Source of the DNA: DASUFI01 sp036274635
GTDB lineage: Bacteria > Planctomycetota > B15-G4
Direction: 5' to 3'
Assembly: GCA_036274635.1 (NCBI GenBank)
Contig: DASUFI010000205.1
Coordinates: forward strand, 1-7,861
Length of the DNA: 7,861 nt
Shown here: piece by piece, positions 1 to 5,903 of the stretch
Layout: the number at the start of each line of letters is the position of its first letter
Position numbering within the stretch: the first letter of the stretch is position 1
Made by a program: the position numbers and the translations under genes
Notes under the pieces: model-generated
The model's database searches: none
What the model saw: only the letters and a program-made list of their open reading frames with translations
Told to the model about the DNA's origin: nothing

Positions 1-1
1 G

Positions 2-385
2 GCCCAGCCGCAGGAGGCGCTGCCGGCCCTCCAGCGCGCGGCGCAGCTGCTGCGCGCATGGCGCGACCGGCCGTGGCCTCTGCCGGAGGAGGCGCCCAAC
101 GCCGCCTCGCTGGCCGAGGCGCTCACGCTGCTGGGGCGCCACGCCGAGGGGGACCAGGTGCTCGTGGCCGCCATCGCCGAGCAGCCCCAGGTGCTGGCGC
201 TGCACGTGCAGCGCGCGGGCCTGGCGCTGTGGTGCTGGGAGCACGAGCACGACGCCGACGCGCGGCGCCTCGCCGTCGCCGAGCTGCGCGCGGCCCATGA
301 CCACGCGCCGGACGACCCGATCGTGCAGCAGCTGATCCTGCGCGCGGCGCAGGGCCTGTCGGCGCCCGCGCCGGAAGGTCAGTGA
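2..385 (+). CDS. C-terminal part of a TPR-like helical repeat protein (5' end outside window)
   Basis: The reading frame is open from the first bases of the window to a TGA at 383-385, so at least 127 C-terminal residues are visible and the start lies upstream. The codons are strongly G/C-ending, as in the other real genes here. The protein is Ala/Leu-rich and reads as amphipathic helix pairs. One segment (around LAEALTLLGRHAEGDQVL, then a run ending in HAPDDP) has the spacing of tetratricopeptide-type repeats, with an 'A..L...G...GD' helix followed by a second helix and a 'P.DP' turn. No catalytic motif is visible. By family analogy it would be a protein-protein interaction scaffold, but the N-terminal part that could define its role is missing. 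It is convergent with the next gene across 19 bases. The call of a real gene is firm; the TPR assignment is tentative. Confidence 0.7.
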   Translation, partial: AQPQEALPALQRAAQLLRAWRDRPWPLPEEAPNAASLAEALTLLGRHAEGDQVLVAAIAEQPQVLALHVQRAGLALWCWEHEHDADARRLAVAELRAAHDHAPDDPIVQQLILRAAQGLSAPAPEGQ

Positions 386-404
386 TCCCTGGAGCGCGGC
401 CGAC

Positions 405-965
405 TCAGCCGCCGCCCGTGCCGCCCACCGACTTGCCACCGCCGTGCTGACCGCCACCGGCACCGCCGCCGCCCGCACCACCGCCGCTGCCGTCGCCATC
501 CTTGGGCGGCTTGTCGAACTTCAGCGCCTTGATGGGGTCCTTCTTGAACTTGGTGGCCGACTTCGGCGCGAACTTCGGGGTCTTCAGCGGCACGGCCGGC
601 AGCTTCTTGTACTGGGCCATGAGGTAGAGCGGCTCGCCGTTGCGGCCGACGCCCGGGATGAGGTCGCCGTAGTACAGCGTCGCGTCGCCCGTCTCGTCCT
701 TGATCCTGAAGACGTTGGGCAGGACCTCCTCGCCGACCCTGCGGATCTTCGCCAGCTCGCGCTGGGCCTCTTCCATGCGGCCGCGCTTGCGCAGCTCGTG
801 CGGGGAGAGGGTCTCGAAGGAGGCCTTCACGGGCTCCGCGGAGGCCGTGAGCACCTGGGCGTCGCCGGAGACCGGCTCGTCACCGCCGGAGGCGAGGGCG
901 AGGCCGCCGACGAGCAGCGAAAGGGCCACCAGGACGAAGGCAGCGGCAATGGACGGGTTCTTCAC
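405..965 (-). CDS. Small exported or membrane-anchored protein with Gly-rich tail, unknown function
   Basis: A 186-residue protein that I do not recognise. The start is a GTG at 965-963, chosen because a purine-rich AAGGG (979-975) lies 9 nt upstream and translation then opens with a Lys-Asn pair and a hydrophobic stretch (about residues 6-25). That stretch would serve as a signal peptide (possible cleavage near ALA/SGG, residues 24-27) or as an uncleaved membrane anchor. Residues about 52-75 are charged and probably helical. Residues about 80-125 look like a small folded domain (IKDETGDATLYYGDLIPGVG is typical). Residues 126-155 are Lys/Pro-rich with recurring 'KF' units. The last 30 or so residues are nearly all Gly with a few Ser, Lys and His, so they are likely disordered. 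The gene is divergent from the DUF1573 operon across 175 bp and could share regulation with it. It is exported by prediction; no function is claimed. Confidence 0.8.
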   Translation of the reverse strand: MKNPSIAAAFVLVALSLLVGGLALASGGDEPVSGDAQVLTASAEPVKASFETLSPHELRKRGRMEEAQRELAKIRRVGEEVLPNVFRIKDETGDATLYYGDLIPGVGRNGEPLYLMAQYKKLPAVPLKTPKFAPKSATKFKKDPIKALKFDKPPKDGDGSGGGAGGGGAGGGQHGGGKSVGGTGGG

Positions 966-1021
966 GATTTGGCACCCTTATCGGGATTCGAGGTGACAGT
1001 CCGGATGGCCGGGGACCGATC

Positions 1022-1051
1022 AGTCTAACCCGGCCTGACGAGCGCAGCGAA
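1022..1051 (-). promoter_or_regulatory. Weak candidate promoter for the Gly-rich-tail gene
   Basis: On the minus strand a TAGACT (1027-1022, 4 of 6 matches to TATAAT) is preceded after 18 nt by TTCGCT (1051-1046, 3 of 6 matches to TTGACA). Transcription would begin near 1015 and leave a leader of about 50 nt before the GTG at 965. The match is modest. The 175-bp divergent region also holds an inverted repeat (ACCCGG and CCGGGT at about 1028-1057) that overlaps this site. I see no convincing plus-strand promoter for the divergent operon. Confidence 0.25.
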
Positions 1052-1125
1052 CCGGGTCCAGCACTGCCGTCGCGCGTGCGTCTTACGGTCCACCGGCTTC
1101 GGACTGATGGCTCGAAGACCCCGAC

Positions 1126-1130
1126 GGAGG
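1126..1130 (+). promoter_or_regulatory. Ribosome binding site of the DUF1573 gene
   Basis: A perfect GGAGG ends 10 nt before the ATG at 1141. It fixes the start of the DUF1573 gene and places the signal peptide at the very N-terminus. Confidence 0.7.
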
Positions 1131-1140
1131 CGAAACCCCC

Positions 1141-2298
1141 ATGATCCGCTCCCTGCTCCCCCCCGTGGCCGGCCTGCTGCTGGCCTGCCTCTCCCCCGCC
1201 ACGCACGCGCAGGCGCTCATCCCGGAGCCCGCGGCGGTCGACTTCGGCGACGTGTTCGAGGGCGAGGCGCCCCGCACGACGGTGATCTTCACCAACAAGG
1301 GCGAGGCCGACTTCAAGATCCAGCAGGTCCGCACCTCGTGCGGGTGCACGGTGGCCACCGTGGCCGGGCCGGACGGGGTGGAGATCGCCCCCAAGTCGGC
1401 CGTGCCCGACCAGCCCATCCTCACGCTCAAGCCCGGCGAGGCGATGCGCGTCGGCGTGGAGATGAACACCACCAGCCAGCACGGCGCGGTGGAGAAGAGC
1501 GTGCAGGTCTACAGCATGGACCCGGGCCAGCAGCCCCTCCAGGTGCCGGTGCGCGCGCGCGTCAGCAAGGCCTTCGCCATCACGCCCGACCAGGTGAACC
1601 TGGGCATGATCGGCAAGCGCGGCACCATCGAGAAGGAGCTCACCATCCAGGCTCAGTCCATCGGTGACTGGTCCATCGACGGCTTCGAGTCGGGCCTCGA
1701 CGGCCGCCCGCTGCCCGCGGGCCTGCGCTTCGAGGTGCTGGACAAGGAGGGCCAGACGCGGCGCATCAAGATGATCTCCGACGGCCCGCGCACGGTGGGC
1801 CCGATCACCTGCAAGGTGCGCATCAAGGTCACGCACGAGCGCGTCAAGAACATCGACTTCTACCTGTACGGCCAGGTGCAGTCGGACATCGTGTTCAGCT
1901 CGGGCAACGCCAACTTCCCCGAGACCATCAGCTTCGACCAGATGGAGCCGGGTAGCACGGTGAAGCGCACGCTCACCATCACCAACAACGACGCCGAGAC
2001 GCCCTACACCATCACCTCGGTGGACATCCAGGCGCCCAAGCCGGAGTTCTTCAAGACCGAGATCCGCACGCTCGAGCCCGGCAAGAAGTACGAGATCGAC
2101 GTGACGGCCGACTCGGCCATCGCCGAGAACTTCTTCCGCGGCAACCTCGTGATCCGCGCCCAGCACCCGGACGTGCCGTCGCGCGTCGTGCCCTTCCACG
2201 GCTGGGTGCGCAAGCCGCAGACGCCTGCGCCTGCGCCGGGCGAGGCCGCGGCGCCCACGCCGGCGCCGGCGGGCGACGACGCGTCCAAGCCCAAGTAG
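1141..2298 (+). CDS. Secreted DUF1573 protein with three Ig/ASH-like beta domains
   Basis: A 385-residue protein starting at an ATG with a GGAGG 10 nt upstream. Residues 1-23 form a classical signal peptide with a likely cleavage after THA (residues 21-23). Residues about 28-144 match the DUF1573 family: a 'VDFGDVFEGE' strand, an 'FTNKGEADFKI' strand, the diagnostic TSCGCT with Cys67 and Cys69, a 'LKPGEAMRV' turn and an 'HGAVEKSVQVYS' strand. Two further domains with similar beta-sandwich rhythm follow at about 147-250 and 258-355; the third repeats the 'ISFDQMEPGSTVKRTLTITNND' theme of the first but lacks the Cys pair. The tail (about 357-385) is Pro/Ala-rich and probably disordered. DUF1573 proteins are non-enzymatic, and a scaffold or binding role outside the cytoplasm is inferred. 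It is the first gene of an operon, 7 bases ahead of the sulfatase-family gene. Family assignment is confident; its role is not known. Confidence 0.92.
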   Translation: MIRSLLPPVAGLLLACLSPATHAQALIPEPAAVDFGDVFEGEAPRTTVIFTNKGEADFKIQQVRTSCGCTVATVAGPDGVEIAPKSAVPDQPILTLKPGEAMRVGVEMNTTSQHGAVEKSVQVYSMDPGQQPLQVPVRARVSKAFAITPDQVNLGMIGKRGTIEKELTIQAQSIGDWSIDGFESGLDGRPLPAGLRFEVLDKEGQTRRIKMISDGPRTVGPITCKVRIKVTHERVKNIDFYLYGQVQSDIVFSSGNANFPETISFDQMEPGSTVKRTLTITNNDAETPYTITSVDIQAPKPEFFKTEIRTLEPGKKYEIDVTADSAIAENFFRGNLVIRAQHPDVPSRVVPFHGWVRKPQTPAPAPGEAAAPTPAPAGDDASKPK

Positions 2299-2305
2299 AG
2301 CTGCG

Positions 2306-3853
2306 GTGCGCAAGCGCTGGCTGCCCGCCGCGGCGGGATCCCTCGCTCGGCTCGTGGCGCTGGCGTTCGTGCTGCGCGGCTGCGGCCTGTCGGGCGACGA
2401 CCTGACGGTCATCGTCATCTCGCTGGACACCACGCGGCCGGACCACCTCTCGGCCTACGACTACGACCGACCCACCTCGCCCAACCTGGCGCGGCTGGCG
2501 GCCGAGGGCACACGCTTCGACGCCTGCCACTCGGCCACGAGCTGGACGCTGCCCTCGCACATGTCGCTGTTCACGGGCCTGCCGCCCGGGCTGCACGAGG
2601 TCGTCATCGACTTCAACGTGCTGGACCGCAGCCGCCGCACCCTGGGCGAGATCTTCAAGGACGCCGGCTACCGCACCATGGGCGTCTTCTCGGCGCCCTA
2701 CGTGCACGAGCACTTCGGCTTCGGCCGCGGCTTCGACTTCTACGAGCGCGCCACGAAGGACCCGATGCTCTTCGACCTGACGCGCGCGGAGATGAAGACC
2801 GCCGCCGGCCGCACCGAGCGCCGCAGCCACACCGAGGTGACCTCGGAGATGGTCGTGGACCGCGGCATCAACCTGCTGCGCAACAGCCGCGCCAGCAAGA
2901 ACCTGCTCTTCCTGCACTTCTTCGACCCGCACTACGACTACAACGCGCCCAAGCGCATCGCCAAGCAGTTCACCGACCCCGCCTACCACGGGCCCATCAC
3001 GGGCGAGAACCTGACCGAGCGCCCGGACCTGGTGAACGCCGACATGCCCGCCGCGGACCTGGCGCAGCTCGAGGCGCTGTACGACGCCGAGCTGGCCTGG
3101 GTGGACGAGAACATCGGCCGGCTGCTGAACGAGCTGAAGGCCGAGGGCCGCCTCGACCGCACGCTCATCGTGGTCACGGGGGACCACGGCGAGGAGTTCT
3201 TCGAGCACGGCCGCTACGGGCACCGCAACGGGCTGTCCGAGCAGACCCTGCGCGTGCCGCTCATCGTCTGGGGCCCGGGGCTGGGCGTGCCCGCCGGCCG
3301 GCACGTGCCCGAGGTCGTCGCGAACTACGACATCCTGCCCACCTTGATGGACTATGCCGGCGTCCGGCCCGAGGCCTGCATGTACGGCCGCAGCCTGCGA
3401 CCGCTGGTGCAGGGGGGCACGCTGCCGCCCGTGCCGGCGTCCGCGGCGCTGACCTTCATCCCGCGCGTGCCGGAGGGCTTCTACACGCTGCACCGCGCGA
3501 TCGAGGTCAACGACATGAAGGTCGTCACGCGCGTGCACGTGCGCTGGACGCCCGAGCACGAGCGCGCTCTCGCCGGCGGGACGATCCCGGGCAGCGAGGA
3601 GCTGGAGGTCTATGACCTCGCGGCCGATCCCCTGGAGCGCACGAACCTCGTCGACTCGCAGGACCCGGCCGTGCAGGCGCGCGTGCAGCAGGCGCTGGCG
3701 GCCTACCAGTCCGAGCAGGAGCGCCAGAAGGCGGCGCTGGACTGCTTCCATCCCGCCGGCGCGCCGGCGGGCTCGGACACGGGGCTCTCGGTCTACGAGA
3801 CGATGAAGGCCCTCGGGTACTTCGGCAACGCCGAGCCGACGGCCGGCAAGTGA
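2306..3853 (+). CDS. Sulfatase-family (alkaline phosphatase superfamily) hydrolase with Thr at the catalytic position
   Basis: A 515-residue enzyme starting at a GTG 7 bases after the DUF1573 stop, with only a weak ribosome site, so translational coupling is likely. Basic residues and a hydrophobic stretch (about 1-25) precede 'LRGC' at Cys26; this is a poor lipobox (Arg at -2), so export is likely but lipid attachment is uncertain. The sulfatase fold is clear: 'SLDTTRPDHL' (metal-binding Asp41, Arg44), 'SWTLPSHMSLFTG' (79-91), 'HFFDPHYDY' (His204, Asp207, His209), 'TGDHGEEFFEHG' (metal-binding Asp293-His294), His306, the 'EVYDLAADPLERTNL' C-terminal block (434-448) and a final 'LGYFG'. True sulfatases need Cys or Ser, converted to formylglycine, in C/S-x-P-S/x-R. 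Here the aligned residues are Thr81-Leu-Pro-Ser-His, so Thr81 would be a direct nucleophile as in the Thr-type phosphotransferases and phosphodiesterases of this superfamily. Family membership is firm; the substrate (phosphate or sulfate ester) is open. Confidence 0.93.
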   Translation: MRKRWLPAAAGSLARLVALAFVLRGCGLSGDDLTVIVISLDTTRPDHLSAYDYDRPTSPNLARLAAEGTRFDACHSATSWTLPSHMSLFTGLPPGLHEVVIDFNVLDRSRRTLGEIFKDAGYRTMGVFSAPYVHEHFGFGRGFDFYERATKDPMLFDLTRAEMKTAAGRTERRSHTEVTSEMVVDRGINLLRNSRASKNLLFLHFFDPHYDYNAPKRIAKQFTDPAYHGPITGENLTERPDLVNADMPAADLAQLEALYDAELAWVDENIGRLLNELKAEGRLDRTLIVVTGDHGEEFFEHGRYGHRNGLSEQTLRVPLIVWGPGLGVPAGRHVPEVVANYDILPTLMDYAGVRPEACMYGRSLRPLVQGGTLPPVPASAALTFIPRVPEGFYTLHRAIEVNDMKVVTRVHVRWTPEHERALAGGTIPGSEELEVYDLAADPLERTNLVDSQDPAVQARVQQALAAYQSEQERQKAALDCFHPAGAPAGSDTGLSVYETMKALGYFGNAEPTAGK

Positions 3854-5142
3854 GCGCGCGCCGCCGTCGCTGGCCGCGGCGTCTGCTGGGCCTGCTGGCC
3901 CTGCTGGTGCTGCTGGAGCTCGCGCTGGAGGTCGCCGCGCCGCTGGTGCAGCGCGCCATGCTGCGGCGCGCGCCCACGCCCTCGCCCGACGCGCCGCTCA
4001 CCATCCTGTGCGTGGGCGACAGCAACACCTACGGCCTCTACGTCCCGCAGTGGAGCTATCCGGCCCAGCTCCTCGCCCGGCTGCGGCCGCGCTTCCGCGG
4101 GCCGGTCGCCGTGGTGAACCGCGGGGTGCCCGGCCAGAGCGCCGCCCAGGTGGCCGAGACGCTGCCGGCCGACCTGCGCGCCGTGCACCCCGACCTCGTC
4201 CTCGTGCTGGCGGGGCTCAACGACGCCTGGAACAGCCCGCCGGAGAGCGGCCCGCTGGGCTGGCTGGCGCGGCTGCGCCTCGTGCGCCTCGTGCGCGTGC
4301 TGCTCTCGGGCGTCGCCAGCCCCGGGAGCTTCGAGCTGCGCACGGACGAGCAGGGCGAGATCGTCGTGGACCGCGGCGAGGGCGGTCAGCGCGTCAACGT
4401 GGCCGAGGCCGGCGCCGAGGCGCCGGGCGACGAGGCCCTGCGGGAGCGCGTCCGCGCCGGGCTGCAGCGCATCGTGGACGAGTGCCGCGACTTCGGCGCC
4501 GAGCCGGTGCTCATGTCCTACGCCGAGAACGGCGGCACGCACTCGCTGGTCTCGGGCGTGGGGCGTGAGCTGGCCGCGGCGGACCACGTGCTCTTCGTCG
4601 ACCACGAGCGCGTCTTCGGCGCCGCCTTCGCGCGCGAGGGCCACGACGCGCTCATGTTCAACGAGCACCACCCCAACGCGCGCGGCTACGCGCTCATGGC
4701 GCGCACCACGGACGACGCGCTGGCGGCCGCCGGCCGCGTGCCGCCGCCCGGCCCCGAGGACGACCCCTCGGGCGCCCCCGCCGGCCCGCCGCCCGCACCG
4801 CCCACCCTGGAGGCCCTGGGCGCCGGCCGGCTGCGCCTGCGAGGCCCGGCCGGCTGGTCCTGGCAGCTGGCCGTGGCGCGCACGCCGGCGGCGGGGCAGT
4901 CCTTCCGGGCCGGCGCCTTCGACGTGCCCCTGCCCGACGACGACGTGCTGATGAAGTCGCGCGTCGAGCCGTCGTTCTCCGGCCGCTTCGGGCCCGACGG
5001 GCTCTCCGAGCTGGGCGTTCCGCCGCGCCTGCGCGAGGAGGCCGGCGGCGCGCCGCTCTCGGCCTGCCTGGTGCTGCTGCGCGAGCCCACGTCGCCCGAC
5101 CCGGTGGCCGGCGTCTCGCCGGCCGTCGAGGTGCGCTTCTAG
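3850..5142 (+). CDS. Exported SGNH/GDSL-type hydrolase with extra C-terminal domain
   Basis: A 430-residue protein whose GTG start overlaps the preceding stop as GTGA, so it is probably translated by coupling. An Arg-rich N-terminus and a long hydrophobic helix (about 12-31) look like a signal anchor. The SGNH blocks are present in order: 'VGDSN' with nucleophile Ser58, 'NRGVPGQS' with oxyanion Gly92, 'AGLND' with Asn124, and 'NEHHPNARGY' with His274. The Asp that usually sits three residues before the catalytic His (D-x-x-H) is Asn271 here, so a Ser-His dyad or a different acid must be assumed. A Pro-rich linker (about 298-318) leads to a domain of about 110 residues resembling small beta domains found at the ends of planctomycete secreted proteins (my recollection, not searched). 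SGNH enzymes are esterases, acetylesterases or acyltransferases; removal or transfer of O-acyl groups on an envelope or extracellular glycan is the likely job beside the sulfatase-family enzyme. The exact substrate is unknown. Confidence 0.88.
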   Translation: MSARRRRWPRRLLGLLALLVLLELALEVAAPLVQRAMLRRAPTPSPDAPLTILCVGDSNTYGLYVPQWSYPAQLLARLRPRFRGPVAVVNRGVPGQSAAQVAETLPADLRAVHPDLVLVLAGLNDAWNSPPESGPLGWLARLRLVRLVRVLLSGVASPGSFELRTDEQGEIVVDRGEGGQRVNVAEAGAEAPGDEALRERVRAGLQRIVDECRDFGAEPVLMSYAENGGTHSLVSGVGRELAAADHVLFVDHERVFGAAFAREGHDALMFNEHHPNARGYALMARTTDDALAAAGRVPPPGPEDDPSGAPAGPPPAPPTLEALGAGRLRLRGPAGWSWQLAVARTPAAGQSFRAGAFDVPLPDDDVLMKSRVEPSFSGRFGPDGLSELGVPPRLREEAGGAPLSACLVLLREPTSPDPVAGVSPAVEVRF

Positions 5143-5148
5143 GGGCGG

Positions 5149-5652
5149 CTAGGTTGCGACGGCGACCGAGTCGCCGCCGCGCGCGGTGACCGTGGCCAGC
5201 GCGCCCTCGGCCTTCTTCAGCACGGCGTCGAAGAAGATCGTGTCCTCGTCATCCAGCGTGGCCACGCCCAGGCTGGCGGAGATGCGCAGGGGCCGGTCGT
5301 CCACCCGCACGTCGAGGCCGGAGATGCGGTCGTGCAGGCGCTGGGCCAGCAGCTGCGCGCCCTTGCGGTCCGTGTGCGGCAGCACGATCACGAAGCGCTC
5401 GCCCAGGCGGCCGACGAAATCGCAGCTGCGCGAGTGACGGTTCAGCAGCTCACCCACCGCGTGCTCGACCTGGTCGCGCACGACCGAGCCGTGCATGTCA
5501 CCGATGTTGCCGAGGCGGTCCACCTCGACCAGCACACACGAGAGCTGGTACTGGTAGCGGCGCGCACGGGCGAACTCGATCTTCAGCAGGTGCAGGATCT
5601 GCGTGTAGGAGAAGATCCCGCTGTCGCCGGCGTCACCGGACCGATGGTCCAT
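5149..5652 (-). CDS. Degenerate GGDEF-domain protein (likely c-di-GMP receptor, not cyclase)
   Basis: A 167-residue, essentially single-domain cytoplasmic protein with no membrane segment. It has the diguanylate cyclase plan: helix 'LLKIEFARARRY' (22-33), 'CVLVEVDRLGNI' where cyclases have the first metal-binding Asp (Asp45 kept), 'FVGRLGERFVIVLPHT' in place of R-x-GGDEF, and the C-terminal 'ISASLGVATL' strand with the following helix. The signature is reduced to Gly84-Glu-Arg-Phe87, one residue short and lacking the catalytic pattern. The N-x-x-GH-x-x-GD substrate positions are also altered (GDMHGSVVRD, 51-60). In contrast, Arg75-Ser-Cys-Asp78 lies exactly five residues before the remnant signature, the spacing of the RxxD inhibitory site that binds c-di-GMP. 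A receptor or regulatory role is therefore inferred. The ATG at 5652 is kept although its ribosome site is weak. The gene ends 6 bases from the convergent SGNH gene and lies 63 bases after an intrinsic terminator. Confidence 0.85.
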   Translation of the reverse strand: MDHRSGDAGDSGIFSYTQILHLLKIEFARARRYQYQLSCVLVEVDRLGNIGDMHGSVVRDQVEHAVGELLNRHSRSCDFVGRLGERFVIVLPHTDRKGAQLLAQRLHDRISGLDVRVDDRPLRISASLGVATLDDEDTIFFDAVLKKAEGALATVTARGGDSVAVAT

Positions 5653-5695
5653 GCCCTGTCTCTCGCCTTTGTCCGAGCCGCGGAAAGCGGGCGAG

Positions 5696-5714
5696 GATAC
5701 GAAAGGGCCGTATC
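5696..5714 (-). repeat. Perfect 6-bp inverted repeat in the GGDEF leader
   Basis: GATACG and CGTATC form a 6-bp stem with a 7-base loop, immediately after the T-run of the upstream terminator and 43 bases before the GGDEF start codon. It could be a dyad operator, a small RNA hairpin protecting a 5' end, or chance. No partner copy was seen elsewhere in the window. Confidence 0.3.
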
Positions 5715-5750
5715 AAAAAGTTGGTCCTGCCCGTTTCCGGACAGGACCAA
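5715..5750 (-). terminator. Intrinsic (Rho-independent) terminator on the minus strand
   Basis: Plus positions 5721-5750 form a hairpin with a perfect 9-bp lower stem (TTGGTCCTG with CAGGACCAA), one C/A mismatch, and three more C-G pairs closing a four-base loop. Read on the minus strand it is followed by CTTTTT (5720-5715), the arrangement of an intrinsic terminator. On the plus strand no T-run follows, so it acts only on leftward transcription. It lies 286 bases beyond the TPR-gene stop and 63 bases before the GGDEF start codon. It therefore either ends an independent small RNA or attenuates a leader of the GGDEF gene. Confidence 0.85.
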
Positions 5751-5868
5751 CACGTTCCAGTCGGTGACCCACGAGGCTGGAGATGGCGGTTGGGGAGGGG
5801 AAAACGGCTCTAGCCCCGCATGCCACCGACGTAGAGATCGGTGTGGCGCCGGATAGCCCGGCAGCCAG
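5715..5868 (-). ncRNA. Candidate small RNA or regulated leader, about 150 nt
   Basis: The stretch is bounded by a sigma70-like promoter (5903-5875) and the intrinsic terminator, with a predicted start near 5868. It holds no convincing open reading frame: the only ATG (5821) is followed after two codons by a stop. Within it the minus strand can form a GCCGG/CCGGC hairpin with a five-base loop (5862-5848), a CACCGA/TCGGTG hairpin (5843-5824), possibly a GC-rich hairpin near 5817-5794, and the terminator hairpin. I do not recognise an RNA family: the conserved cores of RNase P RNA, tmRNA, SRP RNA and the c-di-GMP-I riboswitch are absent. It could be a free small RNA, or the leader of the GGDEF gene under attenuation. 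It is inferred from bounding signals only. Confidence 0.45.
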
Positions 5869-5874
5869 CGGTGC

Positions 5875-5903
5875 ATCAAACCCCTCGCAAGGCCGCCTGT
5901 CAA
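5875..5903 (-). promoter_or_regulatory. Sigma70-like promoter inside the intergenic region
   Basis: On the minus strand a perfect TTGACA (5903-5898) is followed after exactly 17 nt by TTTGAT (5880-5875, 4 of 6 matches to TATAAT). A start near 5868 follows. A perfect -35 at ideal spacing is unlikely to arise often in so GC-rich a sequence, and it sits about 150 bases before a strong terminator in the same orientation, which supports it. It is not needed by the TPR gene, which lies behind it. Confidence 0.55.

Noticed and set aside
880..2433. Long minus-strand open frame of 517 codons across the DUF1573 gene
   Set aside because: It lies opposite a clear family gene, starts beyond it without a ribosome site, and its Arg/His/Ala/Leu-rich translation is the usual antisense shadow in GC-rich DNA.
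2051..3751. Minus-strand open frame of 566 codons across the sulfatase-family gene
   Set aside because: Antisense shadow. The plus strand carries all conserved sulfatase-family motifs, and the antisense translation shows only Val/Arg/His/Ala low-complexity runs.
3793..4671. Minus-strand open frame of 292 codons across the SGNH gene
   Set aside because: Antisense shadow of a gene with intact SGNH blocks; composition is typical of reverse-strand reading of GC-rich codons.
5775..5800. Fluoride riboswitch suggested by plus-strand GGAGATGGCG
   Set aside because: The following conserved bases and pseudoknot partners do not fit, and no plus-strand gene follows.
5751..5868. c-di-GMP-I (GEMM) riboswitch ahead of the GGDEF gene
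   Set aside because: A short GGGTCACCGACTGG resembles the 3' end of that aptamer, but the conserved GGCAAACC-like and CGCAAAGCC-like core elements are absent.
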